Part shown: positions 56,832 to 64,000 of the stretch, one piece after another
How positions within the stretch are numbered: position 1 is the first letter of the stretch
Layout: each line of letters begins with the position of its first letter
Source: CAWIJK01 sp963836375
GTDB lineage: Bacteria; Actinomycetota; Acidimicrobiia; Acidimicrobiales; RAAP-2
Direction: 5' to 3'
Length of the DNA: 64,000 nt
Assembly (NCBI GenBank): GCA_963836375.1
Contig: CAWIJK010000002.1
Location: 310,001 to 374,000, forward strand
Translations under genes and position numbers: made by a program
The notes under the pieces: generated by a model
What the model was told of the DNA's origin: nothing
Databases searched by the model: none
What the model saw: only the letters and a program-made list of their open reading frames with translations

Positions 56832-58886
56832 GTGTCGGGGGCCCGGGCCACTGGCTGGCCGTGCCGGACGGCCCGACGGGCCGGCCGGACCCTGGCCGCG
56901 CTTGCCGGTCTCGCCGGGGGGCTGGGCGCGCTCGTCGTGGGCACCCCGACGGTGGCCGCGGCCTATCCGACGTCGACCGTCGTGATCACCGGCCACGGGT
57001 GGGGCCACGGCATCGGCATGGGCCAGTGGGGGGCCCTCGGCTACGCCATCGGCGACGACAACGGCGACGGGAACTGGACCTGGCAGCAGATCGTCACCCA
57101 CTTCTACGGGGGGACCACGATCCAGACCCTCGGCAACGATTCCCAGAACGTGTCGGTGGCCATGACCGAGAACAACGGCAACGACATCATCGCCACCGCG
57201 CCGGGCGGGGTGTCGGTGCCCGGAGGTCCGGGCAGCGCGCCGGCCGTCCTCTTCCAACCGTCGACCAACGGCACCACCTGGAGCGTCTACACCGGTGCGG
57301 GCTGCGGCGGGACCAACGGGAGCTGGGGGGCCCCGGTGGCGACCGGGGTCACCCTCCCGACCACCACGGCGCTCAACGGTGGCCCGATCCAGCTGTGCCT
57401 GGCCAAGAGCCTGTACCTGCACGGGACGCTGCTCGGTACCTACAACTCCAACGCCGCCGCCCGCACCGTCAACCTGGTGTCCATGGCCCAGTACCTGGGC
57501 GACGTGGTGCCGAGCGAATCCTCGAGCGGCTGGGGCACGCTCGGCGGTTCGGGGCCCCAAGGAGAAGCGTGGGGCTTCCAAGAGCTCGAGGCCCAGGCGG
57601 TCGCCGCCCGCTCCTATGTGCTGAGCACTACCCCGGGCGGCTACGGGGGCTACGCCGACACCTGTGACCAGACCTGCCAGAGCTACCCGGGGATCGTCAA
57701 CGAGAGCCCGCTCGCCACCCTGGCCGTCACCGACACTGCCGGCCAGGTGATGGAGCTCCCGGGCGGCCAGGTGGCCGACACCGAGTACTCGGCCTCCACC
57801 GGGGGCTACACCCAGGGCAACCAGTTCCCGGCCGTCCCCGACGACGGCGACGCCGTATGCGTGCCGGGGGCCTGCAACCCCAACCACGACTGGACGGCCC
57901 AGGTGCCGGTGTCCTCCATCGAGGCCGCCTGGCCCCAGCTCGGCACCCTGGTCACCATCACGGTGACGGCCCGGACCGGCCTCGGGGCCTTCGGCGGGCG
58001 GGTCAACACGATCTCGGTCGTGGGGACCAACGCCACCGTTAACACGACCGGGCCCGGATTCACCGACACCTTGGGGCTCAAGTCGGACTTCTTCACCCTG
58101 GGGGGCACCCCGAGCGGCGGCGTGGGCGGGTACCTCCTCTCGGCCGCCGACGGGGGGGTGTTCGCCTTCGGCAACGCGGTCTTCGACGGCTCGATGGGGG
58201 GCCAGCCCCTCAACCAGCCGATGGTCGGGATGGCCGAGACCCCTGACCACGGCGGCTACTGGCAGGTGGCCGCTGACGGAGGGATCTTCAGCTTCGGCGA
58301 CGCCCACTTCTACGGCTCGACCGGCTCGATGCAGCTGAACAAACCGGTGGTCGGCATGGCGGCCACACCCGACGGCGGCGGCTACTGGCTGGTGGCGTCG
58401 GACGGGGGGATCTTCAGCTTCGGCGACGCCCACTTCTACGGCTCGACCGGCTCGATGCAGCTGAACAAACCGGTGGTCGGCATGGCGGCCACCCCCGACG
58501 GCGGCGGCTACTGGCTGGTGGCGTCGGACGGGGGGATCTTCAGCTTCGGCGACGCCCACTTCTACGGCTCGACCGGCGTCGCTGCGCTGACCCAGCCGGT
58601 GGTCGGCATGGCGGCCACCCCCGACGGCGGCGGCTACTGGATGGTGGCGACCGACGGGGGGATCTTCGACTACGGCGACGCGCCCTTCGAGGGGTCCTTG
58701 GCCGGGACCTCGGTCGTGGCCGGCTCCGTGGCCGTCGTGCCCACCCACACCGGCCAGGGCTACCTGGTGGTCACCGGATCGGGGCGGGTCACCAATTTCG
58801 GCGACGCCCCCCAGTTCGGCGACCTGACCACGGCCCTCACCAGTTACGGGGGCCGCGTGGTCGGGGCGGCGGCCACGCCCGGGTGA
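56832..58886 (+). CDS. SpoIID/LytB-domain secreted protein with six C-terminal propeller units
   Basis: An exported protein of about 684 residues. The signal peptide (RRAGRTLAALAGLAGGLGAL) ends at AAA. A SpoIID/LytB domain follows: GHGWGHGIGMGQWGALGYA near residues 53-72, MAQYLGDVVPSE, LEAQAVAARSYVL and EYSASTGGYT. SpoIID proteins are peptidoglycan lytic transglycosylases, LytB an amidase enhancer. The last ~250 residues are six ~42-residue units of the GYWLVASDGGIF type. This links the propeller module to cell-wall remodelling. Start uncertain: GTG 56832 gives a normal signal peptide; a TACCAT box at 56774-56779 lies upstream. Confidence 0.85.
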   Translation: MSGARATGWPCRTARRAGRTLAALAGLAGGLGALVVGTPTVAAAYPTSTVVITGHGWGHGIGMGQWGALGYAIGDDNGDGNWTWQQIVTHFYGGTTIQTLGNDSQNVSVAMTENNGNDIIATAPGGVSVPGGPGSAPAVLFQPSTNGTTWSVYTGAGCGGTNGSWGAPVATGVTLPTTTALNGGPIQLCLAKSLYLHGTLLGTYNSNAAARTVNLVSMAQYLGDVVPSESSSGWGTLGGSGPQGEAWGFQELEAQAVAARSYVLSTTPGGYGGYADTCDQTCQSYPGIVNESPLATLAVTDTAGQVMELPGGQVADTEYSASTGGYTQGNQFPAVPDDGDAVCVPGACNPNHDWTAQVPVSSIEAAWPQLGTLVTITVTARTGLGAFGGRVNTISVVGTNATVNTTGPGFTDTLGLKSDFFTLGGTPSGGVGGYLLSAADGGVFAFGNAVFDGSMGGQPLNQPMVGMAETPDHGGYWQVAADGGIFSFGDAHFYGSTGSMQLNKPVVGMAATPDGGGYWLVASDGGIFSFGDAHFYGSTGSMQLNKPVVGMAATPDGGGYWLVASDGGIFSFGDAHFYGSTGVAALTQPVVGMAATPDGGGYWMVATDGGIFDYGDAPFEGSLAGTSVVAGSVAVVPTHTGQGYLVVTGSGRVTNFGDAPQFGDLTTALTSYGGRVVGAAATPG
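58252..58632 (+). repeat. Three near-identical 126-bp direct repeats
   Basis: Units 2-4 of the C-terminal domain are almost identical at DNA level with a 126-bp period (42 codons), including long uninterrupted matches. They should be hotspots for unit gain or loss and for assembly collapse. Confidence 0.85.
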
Positions 58887-58905
58887 CCGGCCGTCGCCGC
58901 CGGGG

Positions 58906-59643
58906 TCAGCCCGGAGCCCTCGCGTCGGCCCGGTGCCGGTCGAGAGCGGCCAGGGAAGGGAACCGGCGGAGGCGCCCGAACCGCCCGAGCCGCCCGGCGT
59001 CCACCCCGTGGTCGGCGGCACCCAGGAGCCGCAGGTCGCCCCGGCTGTTGCCGTAGGCCCACAGGGTCGGGCGGTCCGAGCCGGCCCTCGGCCCAGAGGC
59101 CCCGAGCCAGGCCATCGTCCGGGTGTACTTCTCGGCCCCCCTGCAGTTGGCGCCCTCGTAGCGCCCGGTGAGGTTCCCGTCGGCGTCGACGGCCAGCCGG
59201 GTGGCCAACACGCCGTCGACCCCGAGCTCCTCGCCGGCAGGACCCACGTAGCACTCGGGCGAGGCCGAGACGATGACCACCCGATGACCCTGCCGGCGGT
59301 GCCACTCGAGGCGGGCCCGGACCTCGGGTCGGATGCGCCGCCGCAAGTGTTCGCGGGCGAAGCTGACCCCCGCCCGGTCGACCTCGGCTGCCGGCACACC
59401 GGCGAGGACCCGGACGAACAGCGCCTCTTTGGAGCGGTCGGCCGCCGGGCCGCCGAAGAGGGCCGCCCGCACGAGTTTGGGTGAGTCGGCCACGAGCGCC
59501 CCGAGTACCGGCCACCGCCCACGCACCGAGACCAAGAACCCGACGACGCTGCCCCCCCTGGTGAGGGTGCCGTCGAAGTCGAAGGCAGCCACGGTGTCCC
59601 CGAGGGGTGTGACCGGGTCGCCGGCCCCCCGGGGGGCGATCAC
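58906..59643 (-). CDS. HAD-IB family phosphatase (SerB-like)
   Basis: A 245-residue HAD subfamily IB hydrolase. Motif I VAAFDFDGTLTRGGSVVGFL, motif II VVIVSASPECYVGPAGEEL, and motif III/IV YGNSRGDLRLLGAADHG. The helical cap with GANCRGAEKYTR matches the PSPase-like/TIGR01490 branch common in actinobacteria, which acts on phosphoserine-like or lipid phosphates. GTG 59643 overlaps the stop of the enoyl-CoA hydratase gene (GTGA), so the two are coupled. Confidence 0.87.
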   Translation of the reverse strand: MIAPRGAGDPVTPLGDTVAAFDFDGTLTRGGSVVGFLVSVRGRWPVLGALVADSPKLVRAALFGGPAADRSKEALFVRVLAGVPAAEVDRAGVSFAREHLRRRIRPEVRARLEWHRRQGHRVVIVSASPECYVGPAGEELGVDGVLATRLAVDADGNLTGRYEGANCRGAEKYTRTMAWLGASGPRAGSDRPTLWAYGNSRGDLRLLGAADHGVDAGRLGRFGRLRRFPSLAALDRHRADARAPG

Positions 59644-60461
59644 ACCGGCGCGCCGCCGCGGCCCGCCCCGTCGGCGAAGCGCGCTGCCCCGGCCAGGGTC
59701 TCGCCGCTGGCCACGACGGCACGGCCCCGCCGGGCCTCGACCACGGCCGCCTCCTCCTCGCCGAGGCCCCATTGCTCGAGGGCGCTGAGCCGGTCGCTGC
59801 GCAGGCAGACCTGGGGGAGGGCGGCCAGCTCGGCGCCCAGGCGCACCGCCTCCTCGAGGGCCGCTCCGGGCCTGGTCAGGCGGTTGACGAGGCCGAACCC
59901 GAGGGCCTCGGTCCCACCGACCGCCCGACCGGTCAGGATCATGTCCATGGCCCGGGAGTGCCCGATGAGCCGGGGGAGGCGGACCGTGCCCAGGTCGCAC
60001 AAGGGGACCCCGAAGCGCCGGCAGAACACCCCGAAGACCGAGTCCTCGGCCGCCACCCGCAGGTCGCACCACAGGGCCAGCTCGAGGCCACCGGCCACGG
60101 CGTGGCCCTCGACGGCGGCGAGCACCGGCTTGGTCAGGGTCATACGGGTCGGCCCCATCGGCCCGGGGCCCTGGTCGGGGATCGGGCGCCGGTCCCCGGT
60201 CGCCACCGCACTGAGGTCGGCCCCGGCGCAGAACGTGCCACCGGCGCCGGTCAGCACGGCCACACTGGCCGTCTCGTCGGCCTCGAAGGCCTCGAAGGCC
60301 TCCCGCAGGGCCACGGCCGTCGCCGAGTCGACGGCGTTGCGCACCTCGGGCCGGTCGATGGTCACGATGGTGACCGGACCGTCGCGCTCGGCGTGGACCG
60401 CGCGGGCGCCGTGGGGTCGGTCCGGGGGATCGGGCGCGGTCATGACCACCGAGTCTCGCAT
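59640..60461 (-). CDS. Enoyl-CoA hydratase/isomerase family protein
   Basis: A crotonase of 273 residues, intact (unlike the one at 23356). The first oxyanion segment is VLTGAGGTFCAGADLSAV, the second AVEGHAVAGGLELALWCDLRVA. VRLPRLIGHSRAMDMILTGR and ALGFGLVNRL follow. The second catalytic Glu position is not evident (CDLGTVRLPR), so isomerase or hydrolase activity is possible. ATG 60461 is chosen for a GGGGAGG ribosome site. It ends in a GTGA overlap with the HAD gene. Confidence 0.87.
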   Translation of the reverse strand: MRDSVVMTAPDPPDRPHGARAVHAERDGPVTIVTIDRPEVRNAVDSATAVALREAFEAFEADETASVAVLTGAGGTFCAGADLSAVATGDRRPIPDQGPGPMGPTRMTLTKPVLAAVEGHAVAGGLELALWCDLRVAAEDSVFGVFCRRFGVPLCDLGTVRLPRLIGHSRAMDMILTGRAVGGTEALGFGLVNRLTRPGAALEEAVRLGAELAALPQVCLRSDRLSALEQWGLGEEEAAVVEARRGRAVVASGETLAGAARFADGAGRGGAPV

Positions 60462-60554
60462 GCCGGCCTCCCCGGCCAGAGGGGCGGACCGCGGAAGGTG
60501 GGGCCGCCGACCGGCACGAACCGGGGCCGCCCCCGCTAATCTTGACCTTCTGAG

Positions 60555-60583
60555 TCGACATTTCCCGACCTGGGGGTTAGGGT
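60555..60583 (+). promoter_or_regulatory. Promoter of the peroxiredoxin gene
   Basis: TCGACA (five of six to TTGACA) and TAGGGT with a 17-bp spacer. Transcription should start near 60590, giving a ~75-nt 5' UTR that ends with AGGAGG eight bases before the ATG. This is a classical, not leaderless, arrangement. Confidence 0.55.
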
Positions 60584-60664
60584 GGCGCCGACGAGGACAT
60601 CGGGCAGCGGGCGAGTGACGCCCCGGCCGCAGCACATAGTCACAGACGACAGGAGGAACCTGCG

Positions 60665-61300
60665 ATGGCAGTACGACTCGGGGACACCGCTCCGGACTTC
60701 ACCGCCGACACCACCGAGGGGACGATCAACTTCCACGAGTGGCTCGGCGACAGCTGGGGGATCCTGTTCTCCCACCCCAAGGACTTCACGCCGGTCTGCA
60801 CCACCGAGCTCGGTGCCTTCTCCAAGGCCAAGGGCGAGTTCGACAAGCGCAACACCAAGCTGATCGGCCTGTCGGTCGACTCCGTCGAGTCCCACAAGGG
60901 GTGGGCGGGCGACATCCAAGAGACCCAGGGGTCGGCCCTCAACTTCCCCCTGATCGGTGACGAGGACCGCCAGGTGGCCGACCTCTACGACATGATCCAC
61001 CCCAATGCCGACAACACCTTGACCGTGCGATCGGTCTTCATCATCGGGCCGGACAAGAAGGTGAAGCTGACCCTCACCTACCCGGCGTCCACCGGCCGCA
61101 ATGTCGACGAGGTCCTCCGGGTGCTCGACTCGCTGCAGCTCACCGACGAGTACAAGGTGGCGACCCCGGTCAATTGGACCGAGGGCGAGGACGTGATCAT
61201 CGTGCCCGCCGTCTCCGACGACGAGGCGAAGACCCGCTTCCCCAAGGGGTTCAAGGCCCTGAAGCCCTACCTGCGGGTCACCCCCCAGCCGAACAAGTGA
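60665..61300 (+). CDS. 1-Cys peroxiredoxin (Prx6-type)
   Basis: A thiol peroxidase of 211 residues that detoxifies peroxides. The peroxidatic Cys is in SHPKDFTPVCTTELGAFSK (PVCTTE, Prx6 type). The Arg is in TLTVRSVFIIGPD. The C-terminal extension (VATPVNWTEGEDVIIVPAVS, FPKGFKALKPYLRVTPQP) is characteristic of Prx6 rather than AhpC. Strong AGGAGG ribosome site and sigma-70-type promoter suggest high expression. A 15-bp hairpin terminator follows. Confidence 0.93.
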   Translation: MAVRLGDTAPDFTADTTEGTINFHEWLGDSWGILFSHPKDFTPVCTTELGAFSKAKGEFDKRNTKLIGLSVDSVESHKGWAGDIQETQGSALNFPLIGDEDRQVADLYDMIHPNADNTLTVRSVFIIGPDKKVKLTLTYPASTGRNVDEVLRVLDSLQLTDEYKVATPVNWTEGEDVIIVPAVSDDEAKTRFPKGFKALKPYLRVTPQPNK

Positions 61301-61333
61301 CCATCCGGCCGGTCCCCGGTCCGGCCGACACGA

Positions 61334-61366
61334 CGCCGTTGCCGGCCCGACGGGCCGGCAACGGCG
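61334..61366. terminator. 15-bp perfect hairpin between convergent genes
   Basis: Arms CGCCGTTGCCGGCCC and its exact complement around a GAC loop, between the peroxiredoxin (+) and acyl-CoA synthetase (-) genes. Likely bidirectional terminator. Confidence 0.7.
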
Positions 61367-61384
61367 CGTCCGGTCCCCGGTCGC

Positions 61385-63172
61385 TCAGGCGTCGGGGTCC
61401 CCGCCCGCCAGGACCTGGTCCCGCAAGGAGCGTTTGAGGACCTTGCCGGCCGGGTTGCGCGGGATCGGGGCGTGGCGGAGCCAAAAGCGGGTCGGGACGT
61501 TGTAGGCGGCCAGGCGGTCGCGGACGTGCAGGGCGAGTTCGTCGGCCGCCACCTTGTGACCCGGGCGCAGGACGAGCACCGCCCCCACCTCCTCACCCAT
61601 CACCGGGTCGGGCACCCCGATCACGGCACAGTCGGCCACCGCCGGGTGCTCGAAGAGGGCACCTTCGACCTCGACCGAGTACACGTTCTCGCCACCCCTG
61701 ATGATCACGTCCTTGGCCCGGTCGACGATGTAGATGAAACCCTCCTCGTCGATCCGGGCCACGTCACCGGTGTGGAGCCAGCCCTCGGTGAAGACCAGGG
61801 CCGTGTCCTCGGGGCGTCCCCAGTACCCGCGGACCACCTGGGGGCCCTTCACCCACAGCTCGCCTCTCACCTGCGGGCCGGCGGGTAACGAGGGGTCGGG
61901 CTCGGTGCCTTGGTACTCCTCGGGCACGACGACCACGTCGGTCACCGGCACGGTCGGCCCCACGCTGTCGGGCTTGCGGACGTAGTCCGCCCCGGTGTTC
62001 ATCGACGTGAGGGCGGAGGTCTCGGTGAGCCCGTAGCCGTTCCCCGCCTGTCCGACCGGGAAGTGCTCGCCGATGCGACGGACCAGGTCGGGAGGGGCCG
62101 GCGCGCCGCCGTAGGAGACGGATCGGACCGACGAGGTGTCCCGGCTCGCCAGGGCCGGGCTGTCGAGCACCTCCATGACCATGGTGGGGACCCCGCCGAA
62201 GGTGGTGATCCGCTCCCGTTCGATCAGTTCCAGGGCACGCTCGGGATCGAAGTGGTGCATCATCACGAGCTTCCCGCCGGCCGCCGTGTTGGTGATCATG
62301 ACGGCGTGGCAGCCGGTGGCGTGGAAGAGGGGGACCGATAGCAGGGACGAGTTCTGCCCCCTGGCCGGTGTCGCCTCACCCCCGGGCCCGTGGCGGAGCC
62401 GCTGTCGGGTGTTCACGAAGAACAGGTTCATCAGGTTCGTGCAGGTGTTCCGGTGGGTGCCCACGGCCCCCTTGGGTTTGCCGGTCGTGCCCGAGGTGTA
62501 AAAGATCGTGGCGTCGTCGTCGGGGTCGATATCCACCTCGGGCGGGGTGGCCCCGGGATCGACCGTCCCGAGGACTTCGCCGAAGGGGATCTCGGTGCCG
62601 GTGCTGGCCGGCGGCGGGTCGGGCACCCGGTGCTCGTCGGCCACCACCAGCGCCCGCAGGTCGCTCAGGGACCCGAGGTGGGGACCGATGCGCTCAGCCC
62701 GCTCCCGGTCGACGAACGCCACCACCGAGCCTGAGTCGCCCAGCGCGTACTCGAGTTCTTCGCCGGTCCACCAGGCGTTGAGCGGGACGACGATGGCGCC
62801 GGCCACGGCGGTGGCCCAAAAGGCCATGACCCATTCGGGCAGGTTGCGCATGGCGATGGCCACCCGGTCGCCCTGGGCCACCCCGAAGCGGTCCCTCAGT
62901 CGCCGGGCCAGGGTGGCGGCGATCCGGTAGTGCTGCCCGAAGGTGGTGCGCTCGTCCTCGTAGACCAAGAAGTCGTCGTCGGCGTGGCCGAGGGAGAGAT
63001 CGAGCACCGTCCGCAACGAGGCGGGGGCGGACTTCCAGACCCGGGTCACAACGCCGCGGATCACGATCTCGTCCATCTCGAAGAGCTGTCCGGGCGCGGT
63101 CAGCTCGGCGTCGGCGTCGGCGACGGTCCGGGATGGTACGAGCCGGGCGGTCGGGTCGGCGTCGGCGGTCAC
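61385..63172 (-). CDS. Long-chain acyl-CoA synthetase (AMP-binding, class I adenylate-forming)
   Basis: An acyl-CoA ligase of 595 residues. The P-loop-like motif is TIFYTSGTTGKPKGAVGTH, A5 is GNGYGLTETSALTSM, A7/A8 are WLHTGDVARIDEEGFIYIVDR and KDVIIRGGENVYSVEVE, and the catalytic lysine is in NPAGKVLKRSLR. Activates fatty or related acids to CoA thioesters, feeding the beta-oxidation genes nearby. GTG 63172 overlaps the orn stop (GTGA). The frame upstream of it is the orn shadow. Confidence 0.92.
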   Translation of the reverse strand: MTADADPTARLVPSRTVADADAELTAPGQLFEMDEIVIRGVVTRVWKSAPASLRTVLDLSLGHADDDFLVYEDERTTFGQHYRIAATLARRLRDRFGVAQGDRVAIAMRNLPEWVMAFWATAVAGAIVVPLNAWWTGEELEYALGDSGSVVAFVDRERAERIGPHLGSLSDLRALVVADEHRVPDPPPASTGTEIPFGEVLGTVDPGATPPEVDIDPDDDATIFYTSGTTGKPKGAVGTHRNTCTNLMNLFFVNTRQRLRHGPGGEATPARGQNSSLLSVPLFHATGCHAVMITNTAAGGKLVMMHHFDPERALELIERERITTFGGVPTMVMEVLDSPALASRDTSSVRSVSYGGAPAPPDLVRRIGEHFPVGQAGNGYGLTETSALTSMNTGADYVRKPDSVGPTVPVTDVVVVPEEYQGTEPDPSLPAGPQVRGELWVKGPQVVRGYWGRPEDTALVFTEGWLHTGDVARIDEEGFIYIVDRAKDVIIRGGENVYSVEVEGALFEHPAVADCAVIGVPDPVMGEEVGAVLVLRPGHKVAADELALHVRDRLAAYNVPTRFWLRHAPIPRNPAGKVLKRSLRDQVLAGGDPDA

Positions 63173-63756
63173 GTCGCGCTCGTCGGTCCACCAGGGTCCG
63201 GCCCGGGCGGTTCCTTCGCCTTCGGGGGTTGGAAGATCGCGCCGCGGTAATAGGTCAGTTCGGCCACGCTCTCTTTGATGTCGTCCATCGCCCGGTGTGA
63301 GGTCTTCTTCGCCGGCGCCCCGGCCACCGCGTCGGGGTACCAACGACGGGCCAGCTCCTTTATGCTCGACACATCGACGGACCGGTAGTGGAGGTAGTTC
63401 TCGATCTCGGGCAGCTCGGCGGCCAGGAACCGGCGGTCGGTGCCGATCGAGTTCCCGGCCAGCGGCACCGAACCGGCGGACGGGAGATGCTGGCGGAGGA
63501 ACGCCATCGTCGCCTGTCCGGCCTCCTCGAGCGTCGTCGTGGACGCCTCGATGGCGGCCAGGAGCCCCGAACGGGTGTGCATGTCACGGACGAAGTCGTC
63601 CATGGCGGCCAGTTGCTCGGGGGTGGCCCGGACCACCAGGTCGGGGCCCTCGGCGACGACGGTCAGATCGTCGTCGGTCACCAGGGTGGCGATCTCGACG
63701 ATGGTGTGCCGGCCCGGGTCGAGGCCGGTCATCTCCAGGTCCATCCAGACGAGCAT
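63169..63756 (-). CDS. orn: Oligoribonuclease
   Basis: A DEDDh 3'-5' exonuclease of 195 residues that degrades 2-5-mer RNAs and pGpG, thereby completing c-di-GMP turnover. Motifs: LVWMDLEMTGLDPGRHTIVEIA (D, E), AGNSIGTDRRFLAAELPEIE (D) and KKTSHRAMDDIKESVAEL (H, D). TAGCAT six bases before the ATG indicates a leaderless mRNA. Divergent from dut. The C-terminal ~20 residues are a proline/glycine tail. Confidence 0.95.
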   Translation of the reverse strand: MLVWMDLEMTGLDPGRHTIVEIATLVTDDDLTVVAEGPDLVVRATPEQLAAMDDFVRDMHTRSGLLAAIEASTTTLEEAGQATMAFLRQHLPSAGSVPLAGNSIGTDRRFLAAELPEIENYLHYRSVDVSSIKELARRWYPDAVAGAPAKKTSHRAMDDIKESVAELTYYRGAIFQPPKAKEPPGPDPGGPTSAT

Positions 63757-63762
63757 CGAACG

Positions 63763-63768
63763 ATGCTA
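63763..63768 (-). promoter_or_regulatory. -10 box (TAGCAT) for leaderless orn
   Basis: TAGCAT ends six bases before the orn ATG at 63756. Confidence 0.5.
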
Positions 63769-63816
63769 CCGGCGCCCCGGCGGCGCCCGGCGGGGCGGAC
63801 CGGCCGGCCGGCCCAC

Positions 63817-63822
63817 TATCGT
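63817..63822 (+). promoter_or_regulatory. -10 box (TATCGT) for leaderless dut
   Basis: TATCGT ends six bases before GTG 63829, back to back with the orn promoter. Confidence 0.5.
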
Positions 63823-63828
63823 CGCAGG

Positions 63829-64000
63829 GTGCTCGCGGTGCTGGTTCACCGGCTCGACCCGGACCTCCCGGTCCCGACCTATGCCCGGAGCGGCGACGCC
63901 GGCGCCGATCTCTACGCCCGAAACGACGTGAGGCTGCTGGCTCGTGGCGGGCGGGCCCTGGTGCCGACCGGGTTGATCGTGGCCATACCCCCCGGGCACG
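63829..64000 (+). CDS. dut: dUTP diphosphatase, N-terminal part (cut by window end)
   Basis: The first 57 codons of dUTPase, which hydrolyses dUTP to dUMP to keep uracil out of DNA. Visible: VLVHRLDPDLPVPTYA, motif I YARSGDAGADLYAR, and LVPTGLIVAIPPGH leading to motif II. The rest lies beyond the window. GTG 63829 is supported by TATCGT six bases upstream. The orn-dut divergent arrangement is common in actinobacteria. Confidence 0.85.
   Translation, partial: MLAVLVHRLDPDLPVPTYARSGDAGADLYARNDVRLLARGGRALVPTGLIVAIPPGH

Noticed and set aside
56541..59522. 993-codon minus-strand open frame over the SpoIID-domain gene
   Set aside because: Shadow of the plus-strand repeats; it joins pieces of the GT and HAD genes without any start/stop logic.

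Overview
The window is a roughly 70 % GC chromosomal segment of an actinobacterium. Coenzyme-F420 (LLM) oxidoreductase, DUF2510, the mec-cysO-cysM sulfur-carrier genes, a fused FadE34-like acyl-CoA dehydrogenase, a KstR-like operator and frequent GTG starts all point to Actinomycetota. The secreted 'GYWLVASDGGIF' repeat proteins suggest the class Acidimicrobiia; that last step is inference from family knowledge. Eleven genes have a TANNNT -10 box only 6-7 nt before the start codon, so leaderless mRNAs look common.

Layout. 1-6.4 kb: the 3' part of a CHASE-GGDEF-EAL c-di-GMP protein, then a translationally coupled pair (7-unit/6-unit repeat surface protein and a secreted glycosidase-like protein). 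6.4-12.6 kb: a decaying zone with a frameshifted RelE/ParE toxin, a shredded AbrB antitoxin, a frameshifted DUF167 gene and an FAD monooxygenase with an in-frame amber codon, mixed with intact genes (DUF2510 membrane protein, hydrolase-adenylate cyclase fusion, SRPBCC, small dimeric-barrel protein). 12.8-16.1 kb: MarR, ClC-CBS-RCK channel/transporter, SnoaL-like. 16.2-17.2 kb: tmRNA and SmpB. 17.3-21.4 kb: mec-cysO-cysM-MBL phosphodiesterase-rph-rdgB, recalling Mycobacterium tuberculosis Rv1334-Rv1341. 21.5-29.4 kb: acyl-CoA/steroid-like catabolism (amidohydrolase, broken crotonase, two MaoC halves, double acyl-CoA dehydrogenase behind a KstR-like site). 29.5-37.5 kb: assorted metabolic genes (DUF427, GNAT, SDRs, Lon-N, F420 oxidoreductase, glycerate kinase, FKBP) and tRNA-Leu(UAG).

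37.8-58.9 kb is a cell-surface block: a lone ClpP followed by a Wzm/Wzt polysaccharide exporter, two methyltransferase-glycosyltransferase cassettes (one badly frameshifted), further GT4 enzymes, a DUF4214/beta-helix secreted protein, two tandem secreted beta-propeller proteins and a SpoIID/LytB-domain protein. Four secreted proteins in the window end in exactly six copies of the same 40-46-residue unit, which I read as a portable six-bladed propeller domain. I infer that the block makes, exports and decorates a surface glycan. A few DNA repair/RNA genes (AlkA-like glycosylase, TrmO) are embedded in it.

58.9-64 kb: HAD-IB phosphatase, enoyl-CoA hydratase, 1-Cys peroxiredoxin, acyl-CoA synthetase, oligoribonuclease and the start of dut. 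No CRISPR array, prophage or intact insertion sequence was seen.
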